This document shows positions 26,327 to 35,665 of a DNA stretch of 64,000 bases, piece by piece (the stretch's first letter is position 1; each line of letters starts with the position of its first letter). Origin of the DNA: Rhizobium sp. Q54 (GTDB lineage: Bacteria > Pseudomonadota > Alphaproteobacteria > Rhizobiales > Aestuariivirgaceae); assembly GCA_945889445.1 (NCBI GenBank), contig CAMDBX010000006.1:1-64000 (forward strand). Direction: 5' to 3'. A program made the position numbers and the translations under genes. The notes below the pieces were generated by a model, which was not told the origin of the DNA, made no database searches, and worked only from the letters and a program-made list of their open reading frames with translations.

Positions 26327-26926
26327 TCAGCCGACTGAAATGACCTGGCCGGTAAGGGCGCCGTCGACGCTCTTGGCATAGGCCAGCCCCACGCGGGCCG
26401 CCGAGACGGTCTCGTGGCCTGGGAAGAAGCCGTCATACTTCACGGCCGACTCCTCGAGCAGGCCCGGGCTCACCGCATTGATGCGGATGCCGCGCGGCAT
26501 CTCGATCGCCGCACCCTTGACGAAGCCGCCGATGGCGCCGTTGACGGCGGCGGCATTGGCCCCCTGCCGCACCGGGTCACGGTCGAGGATGCCGCTGGTG
26601 AGCGTGAACGAGCCATTGTCGTTCACGTTGTTCATGCCGAGGAGAACGAGGTTCACCTGGCCCATGAGCTTGTCGTTCAGGCCCTTGCGGAACTGTTCCG
26701 GCGACATGGTGGCAACGGGGCCGAAGTGCACATGGCCCACGCAGGTGACGATGGCGTCCACTTGGCCGAGCTTGGCATACATCGCCTTCACCGAGTCATC
26801 GTTCATCACGTCGACGGTGAGGTCGCCCGACGAACGGCCTGCCCTGACGATCTCATGGCGCTTGGCAAGCTCCTTGGCCGCCGCCTGCCCGACTGTTCCC
26901 GATCCGCCGACAATCAGAATGCGCAT
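26327..26926 (-). CDS. Short-chain dehydrogenase-like protein lacking the catalytic Tyr
   Basis: The 199-residue protein begins MRILIVGGSGTVGQAAAKEL, a Rossmann nucleotide motif, and has a serine in LTSGILD. The usual YxxxK is replaced by a segment reading ANAAAVNGAIGGFV with no tyrosine or lysine in place. Small SDR relatives with this change occur in many alphaproteobacteria, and their reaction is unclear; NAD(P) binding may serve a regulatory role. It is encoded one base after the trcR stop on the same strand, so the two are co-transcribed. Confidence 0.8.
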   Translation of the reverse strand: MRILIVGGSGTVGQAAAKELAKRHEIVRAGRSSGDLTVDVMNDDSVKAMYAKLGQVDAIVTCVGHVHFGPVATMSPEQFRKGLNDKLMGQVNLVLLGMNNVNDNGSFTLTSGILDRDPVRQGANAAAVNGAIGGFVKGAAIEMPRGIRINAVSPGLLEESAVKYDGFFPGHETVSAARVGLAYAKSVDGALTGQVISVG

Positions 26927-26927
26927 T

Positions 26928-27671
26928 TCAATCCTCGTCCTGCTGGCCGCGCTTCAGAGGCTTCAGCTTGGCGAACACCGAGTTGGCGTCATACTGCGGC
27001 TCGGCGTCGCGCGCCCGCGGCTCGGAGGGGGCGAAGGTCGGCTGGGTGTCATCCACCTGGGCTGCGGCATGGGCCGCCGTACCCTCAACCTCGGAGGCCG
27101 GAATGAGGGTGCGCACCGGCACGGACTCGTTGGCGGGCTTGCCCGCCTTGCGTGCCGCCTTCTGCACCGCGAAGTCGAGGTCGAGCTGCGAGCAGATGCC
27201 GAGGGAAACCGGATCGACCGGCTTGATGTTGGAGGCATTCCAGTGCGAGCGGTCACGCACCGAGGCAATGGTCGACTTGGTGGTGCCGACCAGCTTCATC
27301 ACTGCCGAGTCAGGCAGTTCCGGGTGGTAGCGCAGCAGCCAGGCAATGGCGTCCGGGCGGTCGCCGCGGCGCGACACGGGCGTGTAGCGCGGGCCCGAGG
27401 TGGACTTCTGCACCTGGATGTTGACCTTGGATTCAAGAATCTTGAGGCGATAGTCCGAGTCCTTCTCGCCCTTTTCGATTTCCTCGCGGGTCAGCTGGCC
27501 GCCGGTGATCGGGTCCATGCCCTTGATGCCGGCCGCCACGTCGCCGTCGGCGATGCCCTTCACCTCAAGTTCATGGAGATGGCAGAAATCGGCAATCTGG
27601 CGGAAGGTAAGCCCGGTGTTCTCGACGAGCCACACGGCGGTGGCCTTGGGCATCAGCGGTATGCGGGACAT
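26928..27671 (-). CDS. trcR: DUF1013 cell-cycle transcriptional regulator TrcR
   Basis: The 247-residue protein starts MSRIPLMPKATAVWLVENTG and includes LTFRQIADFCHLHELEVKGIADG, the conserved DUF1013 core, then AIAWLLRYHPELPDSAVMKLVGTTKSTI, a helix-turn-helix-like part. The last ~80 residues are Pro/Ala-rich and variable. DUF1013 proteins are alphaproteobacterial; one member, TrcR, is described as a cell-cycle transcription regulator associated with RNA polymerase. It stands alone upstream of the SDR-like gene. Length and order of conserved parts are normal. Confidence 0.88.
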   Translation of the reverse strand: MSRIPLMPKATAVWLVENTGLTFRQIADFCHLHELEVKGIADGDVAAGIKGMDPITGGQLTREEIEKGEKDSDYRLKILESKVNIQVQKSTSGPRYTPVSRRGDRPDAIAWLLRYHPELPDSAVMKLVGTTKSTIASVRDRSHWNASNIKPVDPVSLGICSQLDLDFAVQKAARKAGKPANESVPVRTLIPASEVEGTAAHAAAQVDDTQPTFAPSEPRARDAEPQYDANSVFAKLKPLKRGQQDED

Positions 27672-27832
27672 TGGTCTTCACTCCTTGAGAACCGGTGTTT
27701 CAGGTTCCCTGTCTTTACGACAGCTTGTTTGGGATGGGCCAGATATAGAGGCGGGCGCGCGCCGGCGCAATCTCGATTTTTGTGGTCCACCGGCCGCTTT
27801 TGCCAGCAGGTTCCGCTCCCCGGCGGGTGGCC

Positions 27833-28816
27833 TCAATCGGTCACCAGAACAATCTTGCCGATGTGTTCGCTCGATTCCATCAGGGCGTGCGCCGCAGCAG
27901 CCTCGCGGAGCGGGAAGGTGCGGAAAATGATCGGCTTGAGTTGCTCCGCCCCGAACAATGGCCACACATGGCGCTCCAGCGCGCGGGCGATCTCGGCCTT
28001 CTCGGCCACGCTGCGGGCGCGGAGCGTGGACCCCGTGAAGGTCAGTCGCTTCAGCATGATCGGCATCCAGTCCACCTCGATGCGTGAGCCCTTCTGGAAA
28101 GCGATCATCACGATGCGGCCATGCATCGCCACCGCTTTCAGGTTCTTCGCCACATAGTCGCCCCCCACCATGTCGAGAATGACGTCGGGCTTGATCCCCT
28201 TCTCGGCCAGCACGGTCACGAAGTCCTGGTTGCGGTAATTGATGGCGAGGTCGGCACCCAGATCGAGGCAGGCGCGGCACTTCTCGTCCGAACCCGCCGT
28301 CACCACCACGATGGCGCCAAAGGCCTTGCCCAGCATGATCGCCGTGGTGCCGATGCCGCTCGACCCGCCATGCACCAGCAAGGTTTCGCCTTCCTTCAGC
28401 CGCCCCCGGTCAAAGACATTGGTCCACACCGTGAAGAAGGTTTCAGGGATCGCCGCAGCCTCGGTAAAGGACAGGCCGGGCGGAACCGGCAGGGCGTTGT
28501 CCTCGTGCACCACCGCATATTCGGCATAGCCGCCTCCCGGCACCAGGGCGCAAACCCGGTCTCCCGCCTCATAGCGCTTCACGCCGTCGCCCAGTGCCAC
28601 CACCTCGCCGGCGATCTCGAGACCGGGCGTGTCGGGTGCTCCCGGCGGCGGCGGGTAGCCGCCTTGGCGCTGCAGCACGTCCGGGCGGTTGACGCCCGCC
28701 GCCTTCACCTTGACCAGGATTTCCCCGGGTTTGGGCACCGGCACCGGCAGGGTCACCGGGGTCAGAACCTCGGGGCCCCCCGGGTTGGTGATGGCGATGG
28801 CGGTCATGTCTTTCAT
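27833..28816 (-). CDS. NAD(P)H-quinone oxidoreductase, zinc-type alcohol dehydrogenase-like
   Basis: The 327-residue cytosolic protein is of the medium-chain dehydrogenase superfamily, quinone oxidoreductase/PIG3 branch. It has PGLEIAGEVVALG, the substrate-domain GGGYAEY, FFTVWTNVFDRG, and the NADPH-binding VHGGSSGIGTTAI. Structural zinc cysteines are absent, as expected for this branch. It probably reduces quinones or enals with NADPH. The start at 28816 (MKDMTAIAITNPGG) has GAGAGG upstream; the next ATG at 28807 is possible. The longer open frame reaching 29116 is antisense to the DUF1192 gene and is not coding. Confidence 0.9.
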   Translation of the reverse strand: MKDMTAIAITNPGGPEVLTPVTLPVPVPKPGEILVKVKAAGVNRPDVLQRQGGYPPPPGAPDTPGLEIAGEVVALGDGVKRYEAGDRVCALVPGGGYAEYAVVHEDNALPVPPGLSFTEAAAIPETFFTVWTNVFDRGRLKEGETLLVHGGSSGIGTTAIMLGKAFGAIVVVTAGSDEKCRACLDLGADLAINYRNQDFVTVLAEKGIKPDVILDMVGGDYVAKNLKAVAMHGRIVMIAFQKGSRIEVDWMPIMLKRLTFTGSTLRARSVAEKAEIARALERHVWPLFGAEQLKPIIFRTFPLREAAAAHALMESSEHIGKIVLVTD

Positions 28817-28913
28817 GGGGCATCCTCTCAGGCACGTTGTCGCTTGCAGTTTGGGTTGAAGCCCATGGCCCCGCAATGACAAAATGGGTTCCGCAAGGTG
28901 AAGGAGTGCCGCC

Positions 28914-29099
28914 ATGAGTTTCGAAGACCTTCCGAAAAAGCCAGCCGGCGTCATGCTGGGCGAGAACCTCGACCTGCTGTCAGTGGCCGAATTGGAACAT
29001 CGCGTCAGCCAGCTCGAGTCGGAAATCCTGCGGGTCAAGGCAGCGATCCAGGCAAAGCAGGCATCCAAGAACGCCGCCGACGCCTTTTTTCGCTCCTGA
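28914..29099 (+). CDS. DUF1192 family small coiled-coil protein
   Basis: The 61-residue protein has the DUF1192 pattern: LDLLSVAELEHRVSQLESEI followed by a short helix. It is conserved next to quinone oxidoreductase genes in Hyphomicrobiales and has no known function. The predicted helix is amphipathic and could dimerise. AAGGAG precedes the ATG. It is divergent from the quinone oxidoreductase gene, with 97 bases between starts. Confidence 0.85.
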   Translation: MSFEDLPKKPAGVMLGENLDLLSVAELEHRVSQLESEILRVKAAIQAKQASKNAADAFFRS

Positions 29100-29189
29100 G
29101 CATCTCGATTTGGCACAACTGTGCCTCCAGAGTTGCGTCCGTTAAGGTTTCAGTAAGGAGTTTACGATATTCTTTGGAGTGTAATCCTT

Positions 29190-29281
29190 GACCGGATTGC
29201 TCCGAGTGGTTCACCACCACTCTGTTTGACGCCTCCCTGTTTGAAACTTTCAAGCCGCGCGTCTACTGCGCGGCTTTTTTT
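29190..29281 (+). ncRNA. Candidate small regulatory RNA with anti-Shine-Dalgarno motif
   Basis: A 7-bp hairpin (GAGTGGT-TCACC-ACCACTC, 29204-29222) is followed by an unpaired stretch holding CCTCCC (29232-29237) and an intrinsic terminator with nine paired bases and eight T (29252-29281). No open reading frame spans it. This layout (hairpin, exposed CCUCCC, terminator) is that of several alphaproteobacterial Hfq-type trans-acting sRNAs such as the ar14/ar15 groups. The 5' end is not known and could be upstream of 29190. It may alternatively be only the 3' untranslated end of the DUF1192 transcript. Confidence 0.5.
29252..29281 (+). terminator. Intrinsic terminator
   Basis: AAGCCGCGC (29252-29260) pairs with GCGCGGCTT (29268-29276) across a 7-base loop, followed by an uninterrupted T-run to 29281. 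Orientation is plus strand only. It ends the candidate small RNA and/or the DUF1192 transcript and insulates the sigma-54 promoter that starts nine bases later. Confidence 0.85.
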
Positions 29282-29289
29282 GATTGATG

Positions 29290-29306
29290 TGGCACTGCTC
29301 TTGCTT
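29290..29306 (+). promoter_or_regulatory. Sigma-54 (RpoN) promoter upstream of rcdA
   Basis: TGGCAC-TGCTC-TTGCTT matches the -24/-12 consensus, with GG at 29291-29292 and GC at 29303-29304 separated by exactly ten bases. It lies about 107 bases before the DUF1465/RcdA start and immediately after a terminator, which fits an independent promoter. A sigma-54 activator with a GAFTGA motif is encoded at 47726-49231, but no link is shown. Confidence 0.65.
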
Positions 29307-29412
29307 AGGGAGTTCCAGAGCAGCGCACGATCATTGACCTTGAGGGTAACCCGGTACATGATCTCCCGAAGCTCCGTGCCAAGATAAACGAGAGCCCGAG
29401 GAAATTCCCGTC

Positions 29413-29937
29413 ATGTCGTCTGCCAGTGCTTCGCCCATTACCGTCGATTTCATGTCGCGCTTCACGGCGTCCGAACAATTCGACAAGGTGTTCCGGGAAG
29501 GCATGGGCCTCGTTGAGGAAACCGCCAATTACCTGGACGGCCCAGGCCGACAGGATGCCCGCCTGCTCGACCGCCACGGCGCTGTCGCCTACGCGACCGA
29601 GAGCATGCGCCTGACAACACGGTTGATGCAGCTCGCCTCCTGGCTTCTTCTGCAACGCGCCATCGGCGCCGGCGAAATGAACCAGGATGACGTGCGCAAG
29701 GAACGCCACCGCATCAGCCTGTCCGACATCGGTCGTGGCAAGCCGCTCAATGGCGCGGAGCAGCTTCCGCCCGCCCTCAACGACATTGTCGAGCGTTCTC
29801 TGTCGCTTCACCAGCGCGTCCTGAAGTTTGATGCGATGCTGAACATTCAGGCCAAGGCCGATGTCGGCGCCCCAGCCCCCAGCCCGGTGTCGACCCAGCT
29901 GGACCGCCTTGCCGCGGTGTTCGGCGCCCGCTCCTGA
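29413..29937 (+). CDS. rcdA: DUF1465 family protein, RcdA-like (regulator of CtrA degradation)
   Basis: The 174-residue cytosolic protein shows the DUF1465 pattern: ITVDFMSRFTASEQFDKVFREGMGLVEETANYL, YATESMRLTTRLMQLASWLL and KPLNGAEQLP. In Caulobacter RcdA is an adaptor that helps deliver the cell-cycle regulator CtrA to the ClpXP protease. The helical core and acidic/proline C-terminal tail are both present. The gene is preceded by a sigma-54-type promoter, an unusual form of control for a cell-cycle adaptor. It is followed by a lytic transglycosylase gene on the same strand. Confidence 0.85.
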   Translation: MSSASASPITVDFMSRFTASEQFDKVFREGMGLVEETANYLDGPGRQDARLLDRHGAVAYATESMRLTTRLMQLASWLLLQRAIGAGEMNQDDVRKERHRISLSDIGRGKPLNGAEQLPPALNDIVERSLSLHQRVLKFDAMLNIQAKADVGAPAPSPVSTQLDRLAAVFGARS

Positions 29938-30002
29938 CGCTTCACCAATCTGTTGCCTCGTCCGCGGGTTAGCGGCAGAAGCTGTCTGCCACCACCGCGG
30001 AC

Positions 30003-30875
30003 TTGCCCTTGCACAAGCGACTGACCATTGCCGCCTTGCTGATCCTGCTGCCAATCGCGGCCGGCGCCGCAACGCCGCCACCGCTGCCCAGCACGGAGGA
30101 CGAACGCCGGAGCTTTGCCGACACGGTGTGCAGCGAAATCGACGACCGGGCAAGCGAGCACGGCCTGCCCCAGTCCTTCATTGCCCGCCTGATCTGGAAG
30201 GAAAGCCTGTTCGATCCCGGCGCGGTCAGCCCCAAGGGCGCGCAGGGCATCGCCCAGTTCATGCCCGGCACGGCGAAGCTGCGCGGCCTCGATGACCCTT
30301 TCGATGCAAAGAAGGCACTGGCTGCTTCCGCTGCCTATCTTGCCGAACTCCGCACCCGGTTCGGCAATCTCGGTCGCGCCGCGGCAGCCTATAACGCCGG
30401 CGAGGAACGCGTCCGCAAGTGGCTCTCGGGAACTGGCGGCCTTCCTTACGAGACGCAGGACTACGTCTTTTCCATCACCGGCCATGGCCATGAGGAATGG
30501 AAGGCGGAAGACGCCAGCTTCGACATCCCCGCGCTGGCCAGGGACGGCAGCTTCGCCGAGCAGTGCCGAAGCCTGGTGATGCGCGAGTTGTCGCCTCAGG
30601 CCGTTGAGGTGAAGCAGGCCAACTGGAAGCCATGGGGCGTGGTGCTTGCCGCAGGCTTCAGCCAGGCCCGGGCGCTGCAGGCCTTCCGCGTCATCCGCAA
30701 CCGTTTCGACCTCATCAAGGACGAGGACCCGTTGGTGGTGCGCAAATTGAACCGCTCCATGGGCCGTCGCAAGATGGTTCGCGTGATGATCGGACGCGAC
30801 AGCCGCGCCGAAGCCCAGAAGCTGTGCCGCGATCTCGCCTCGCGCGGCGGCGTCTGCCTCGTGGCGAAGAACTGA
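30003..30875 (+). CDS. Secreted lytic transglycosylase (SLT domain)
   Basis: The 290-residue protein has a signal peptide (KRLTIAALLILLPIAAGAA) and a goose-type SLT domain. Motifs are LIWKESLFDPGAVSPKGAQG with catalytic Glu67, GIAQFMPGTAK and AAAYNAGEERVRKWL. It cleaves peptidoglycan glycan strands in the periplasm. The C-terminal ~110 residues (after 170) resemble a SPOR-like or substrate-binding addition and are less clear. The start is TTG at 30003 (a second TTG at 30009 is possible); no ATG or GTG gives a signal peptide, so a weak, low-level start is likely. Confidence 0.85.
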   Translation: MPLHKRLTIAALLILLPIAAGAATPPPLPSTEDERRSFADTVCSEIDDRASEHGLPQSFIARLIWKESLFDPGAVSPKGAQGIAQFMPGTAKLRGLDDPFDAKKALAASAAYLAELRTRFGNLGRAAAAYNAGEERVRKWLSGTGGLPYETQDYVFSITGHGHEEWKAEDASFDIPALARDGSFAEQCRSLVMRELSPQAVEVKQANWKPWGVVLAAGFSQARALQAFRVIRNRFDLIKDEDPLVVRKLNRSMGRRKMVRVMIGRDSRAEAQKLCRDLASRGGVCLVAKN

Positions 30876-30948
30876 TCGGCCGATTTGCTTCGGCAGCGAC
30901 CCCTGGTCTAGTGTCGATTCATTCGATGAATTCAGCGAGAGGCAGACC

Positions 30949-31500
30949 GTGACCATGCAGACCACATTCAGAGCACTGGCCGCCGCCCTGCTCTTGCTGG
31001 CCTTTTCGATGCCCGCGCACGCGGGCGACGTCGAGGATTGCCGCAGCAAGGCCAAGATGACGAATGAGGCCCGCCTCAAGGCCTGCAACGCCGTCATCGA
31101 CAGCAAGCAGGCCACGGATGCCGATCTCGCTTTCGCCTATTACAAGCGCGCCGTGACCGATTCCGCCAACCCCAATGCCAACCAGGCCGGAGTGATGGCG
31201 GACGTCAGCAAGGCCATCGATGTCGATCCAAAGTTGATGGAGGCCTATGCCTTCCGCGCCCTCGGCTACAACAAGTCCCTGCAATACGACAAGGCCATTG
31301 CCGACCTTGGCAGTGCCATCGCCATCGCGCCGGACCGCTGGGGCCTTTATTCGCTGCGCGCCATGATCCAGGCGCAAAAGAAGGACGCGAAGGCGGCCAT
31401 TGCCGATTTCCGCAGCGCCCTGGCCCTCAACCCGCCCGCCGCCAGCGCCGAGATGATCCGCCAGCGCATCAACAAGCTTGAGCAGAGTACATCTCAGTAG
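30949..31500 (+). CDS. Secreted tetratricopeptide repeat protein
   Basis: The 183-residue protein has a signal peptide (residues 1-25, ending SMPAHA) and about three TPR units: AFAYYKRAVTDSANP, AYAFRALGYNKSLQYDKAIADL and GLYSLRAMIQAQKKDAKAAIADF. Two cysteines (about 31 and 46) near the mature start could form a disulfide. It is probably a periplasmic scaffold. GTG at 30949 is preferred because GAGAGG lies six bases upstream; the ATG at 30955 is the alternative. Confidence 0.82.
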   Translation: MTMQTTFRALAAALLLLAFSMPAHAGDVEDCRSKAKMTNEARLKACNAVIDSKQATDADLAFAYYKRAVTDSANPNANQAGVMADVSKAIDVDPKLMEAYAFRALGYNKSLQYDKAIADLGSAIAIAPDRWGLYSLRAMIQAQKKDAKAAIADFRSALALNPPAASAEMIRQRINKLEQSTSQ

Positions 31501-31716
31501 AGGACACTACCTCTCCTTGATGAAGCCCGCTCAGATTGTGTTATTCTCTGTTTTTGTGGCCATATAGGTCAAGTTGATTTAACTTACTGCTTGCCATTTG
31601 GCGTTTAGCGTATAAACAGGACTGTAGTTAAGCCTATACCAAAATTGCCAGCGAGGCAGTGCGGATAGGGCAAGGCGAGAGGCCAACACCCTTGCCGGTT
31701 CGAGTTGAGGTACGAC

Positions 31717-32076
31717 GTGGAAAAGAAGCTGAATTTCGTGCGGATGGTGGCCCTGCTTGGTGCAGTGAGCGGCACATCGATGTTTCTTGGCCTCGCCAGC
31801 ACTGAGGCCAGCGCTGGTGAACAGCGCCTTCATGGCGAATTCACTGCAACCTACGGCCTGATCCCGTTGTCGGAAGGCTCGGGCGGCAACCGCGCAGACG
31901 CCTCGAAGAGCACCAAGACGGCGAACGCCAGCACGTCGCGCTCGAAGAAGGACAAAGCGCAGCCTGACGAGCCGAAGATCGAAGATCCGCCTCTGCCAAG
32001 CTATGATGGCGACAACGGCGAGAGCACCCAGTCCATGAGTTCCGACGCCAGCGAGAGCCGCGGCAAGAACGGCTAG
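31717..32076 (+). CDS. Small secreted Ser/Lys-rich protein of unknown function
   Basis: The 119-residue product starts at GTG (31717) with GAGG six bases upstream, then MEKKLNFVRMVALLGAVSGT, a signal peptide ending near SAGE (about residue 34). The mature part is short, hydrophilic and low in complexity, rich in Ser, Lys, Asp and Pro, with no recognisable domain. An AT-richer spacer of 216 bases precedes it, suggesting its own promoter. An intrinsic terminator follows 27 bases after the stop. A real gene is likely; function is not inferred. Confidence 0.6.
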   Translation: MEKKLNFVRMVALLGAVSGTSMFLGLASTEASAGEQRLHGEFTATYGLIPLSEGSGGNRADASKSTKTANASTSRSKKDKAQPDEPKIEDPPLPSYDGDNGESTQSMSSDASESRGKNG

Positions 32077-32103
32077 GACGCAAAACGCCGCCACAGACGA
32101 TGA

Positions 32104-32126
32104 AAGCGCCCGCTGGGCGCTTTTTT
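32104..32126 (+). terminator. Intrinsic terminator of the small secreted protein gene
   Basis: AAGCGCCC (32104-32111) pairs with GGGCGCTT (32115-32122) across a GCT loop and is followed by T to 32126. It lies 27 bases after the stop codon at 32076. Confidence 0.85.
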
Positions 32127-32164
32127 GTTGTCTGCCGTGCGCCGCCAAACACCTCCCCAATGCA

Positions 32165-32193
32165 AAAAGCCCGGCCGCTGGGGCCGGGCTTTT
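32165..32193 (-). terminator. Bidirectional terminator, mainly for rpmE
   Basis: AAAAGCCCGGCC (32165-32176) pairs with GGCCGGGCTTTT (32182-32193). On the minus strand it follows the rpmE stop codon by 24 bases and ends in a T-run; it can also back up the plus-strand terminator just upstream. Confidence 0.85.
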
Positions 32194-32217
32194 CGATGAC
32201 CGTCAAGAGACGATAAC

Positions 32218-32439
32218 TTACTTGTTGAGGAACGAAAACTTCTGATTGAACTTGGACACGCGGCCGCCACGGTCAAGCAGGGTCTGCTGGCCGCCGGTCC
32301 AGGCCGGATGCGACTTCGGGTCGATGTCGAGGTTCATCGTGTCGCCTTCCTTGCCCCAGGTGGTGCGGGTCTTGAAGGTGGTGCCGTCAGTCATGACCAC
32401 GTTGATCATGTGGTAGTCGGGATGGATGCCTTGCTTCAT
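32218..32439 (-). CDS. rpmE: 50S ribosomal protein L31
   Basis: The 73-residue protein ([19 protein letters not shown] to FSFLNK) is bL31 of the large ribosomal subunit. The zinc-binding cysteines of C-plus L31 are absent, so this is the zinc-independent form common in alphaproteobacteria. Conserved parts [13 protein letters not shown] and [10 protein letters not shown] are intact. The start at 32439 gives the usual N-terminus; the open frame extends upstream without homology. It is divergent from an MsbA-like transporter gene, a conserved arrangement in Hyphomicrobiales. Confidence 0.95.
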   Translation of the reverse strand: MKQGIHPDYHMINVVMTDGTTFKTRTTWGKEGDTMNLDIDPKSHPAWTGGQQTLLDRGGRVSKFNQKFSFLNK

Positions 32440-32621
32440 GGCGAAAACTCTCTCGATGGCGGGAAACGCCCCGCACAGGGACTTCCGAATTCCGGGTTCG
32501 GGCGGGGCTATACAGGAGATGCCGGAGGGGCGCAAGACCGCCGGTTCCGGCCTGGGGAAAGCCTCCGGAAGCCGGCACCACCCCGCTTCCATTCTGCGGA
32601 TCATACGCTAGAACACGGCTC

Positions 32622-34415
<1,794 letters not shown>

Positions 34416-34430
34416 CACCTCTCCTTCCTT

Positions 34431-34510
34431 CACCTTCGCCCGGCTCGACCGGGCGATCCTTTTTGGCGGCAGCAAAAGATGCCCCGGTCAAGCCGGGCAA
34501 GCTGAAGTGA
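34431..34510 (+). repeat. Dispersed palindromic repeat family A, copy 2
   Basis: The layout is CACCTTCGCCCGGCTCGACC plus GGGCGATCC, spacer TTTTTGGCGG, then CCCCGGTCAAGCCGGGC and TGAAGTG. It aligns along its full length with the copy at 15241-15321. The rest of the spacer to 34633 shows nothing recognisable. It sits between the MsbA-like gene and the convergent OmpA-like gene. Confidence 0.65.
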
Positions 34511-34633
34511 GTGGTGAAGGGACCGCTGAATGCGGTAGGGTGGCGCTAGGAAGCCTTTCCCTGGTTCTCGGCTAGGGGACTACCAGCCGGGGTCGCTGCC
34601 CAAAAACAATCGTTACAAACCCTGCTGCAAGCC

Positions 34634-35665
34634 TCACCGCTCCGTCAGCTTCAGTTCGATGCGGCGGTTCCGCGATTTCGCTTCTTCGGTCGAGCCCGGA
34701 TCAATCGGCTGGAACTCGCCGAAGCCTGCCGCCACCAGGTGCTGCGGCGCCACGCCGTTGGCGATGAGGAAATTCACCACGGCAATGGCGCGGGCCGAGG
34801 ACAGTTCCCAGTTGGACTTGAACTGCGGCGACTGGATCGGGTCCACGTCAGTGTGGCCATCGACGCGCAGCACCCAGGCGATGTCCGGCGGGATCTCCCG
34901 TTCCAGCTGCTTCAGCGCATCGGCGAGCTTCATCATCTCGGCCTGGCCTTCCGGGTTCAGCGTCGCCTGACCCTTGGGGAACAGCACTTCCGCCTGAAAC
35001 ACGAAGCGGTCGCCCACCACGAGAATGTCCGACCGTTGCGACAGGATCTGCCGGAGCCTGCCGAAGAACTCAGAGCGATAGCGCGTCAGTTCCTGCACGC
35101 GCTGGGCCAGGGCCGAGTTCAGCCGCTTGCCGAGGTCGGCGATCTGCGCCTCGGACTGGCGGTTCTTGGTCTCGGCGTCGGTGAGCAGCCCGTTCAGCGT
35201 CTCCAGCTGGCGGCGCATCGCGGCGATCTGCTGGTTGAGCAATTCGATCTTGGCCAGCGCCTCGGACGAGATGCTCTTTTCCTTGTCGAGCGACGTCTGC
35301 AGGCCGGCGATGGTGACGGTGGCGGCATCGCCCTTCGCACCCGCTCCTTGAAGCAGCGATGTGAGATCCGCCGTCTTGCCCTTCTCCACCGCAAAATCGT
35401 CCTGCAGTGCGGAGAGCGAGGATTCAACCTCCGCCTTGGCGGCCTTCTCAAGCGCCAGCAATTGCGTCAGCTCGGCGATCTGGGCACGCAGCTGGCCCAG
35501 TGCGGAATCCTGCCCGGAAATCTGCCGCGCCAGCAGGAACTGCGAAACGATGAAGACGGACAGCAAAAAGGTGATGACCAGCAACAGCTGCGCCATGGCA
35601 TCGACGAAGCCCGGCCAGTAGGCATCCTCCGCGCCGCGCCCTCTGCGCCGGTTGAGACCTGCCAT
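34634..35665 (-). CDS. Peptidoglycan-binding OmpA/MotB-like membrane protein
   Basis: The 343-residue protein has one N-terminal membrane helix (about residues 25-47), a long coiled coil (~50-200) and an OmpA/MotB C-terminal domain (~220-343). The latter has VDGHTDVDPIQSP, WELSSARAIAVVNFL and SRNRRIELKL. It resembles MotB or TolR/OmpA hybrids that bind peptidoglycan. It starts immediately after the MotA/TolQ-like stop (TAAATG). The pair is probably an energised complex linking inner membrane and cell wall; it is separate from any flagellar genes in this window. Confidence 0.87.
   Translation of the reverse strand: MAGLNRRRGRGAEDAYWPGFVDAMAQLLLVITFLLSVFIVSQFLLARQISGQDSALGQLRAQIAELTQLLALEKAAKAEVESSLSALQDDFAVEKGKTADLTSLLQGAGAKGDAATVTIAGLQTSLDKEKSISSEALAKIELLNQQIAAMRRQLETLNGLLTDAETKNRQSEAQIADLGKRLNSALAQRVQELTRYRSEFFGRLRQILSQRSDILVVGDRFVFQAEVLFPKGQATLNPEGQAEMMKLADALKQLEREIPPDIAWVLRVDGHTDVDPIQSPQFKSNWELSSARAIAVVNFLIANGVAPQHLVAAGFGEFQPIDPGSTEEAKSRNRRIELKLTER

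Noticed and set aside
24329..26338. 669-codon plus-strand frame opposite the TMADH-family gene
   Set aside because: Same length as the true gene and of shadow composition (Arg/His-rich); no motif is visible.
29112..29125. Second sigma-54-like motif (TGGCACAACTGTGCC)
   Set aside because: The GG to GC distance is nine instead of ten bases; it is better read as a perfect palindrome GGCACA-AC-TGTGCC after the DUF1192 stop.
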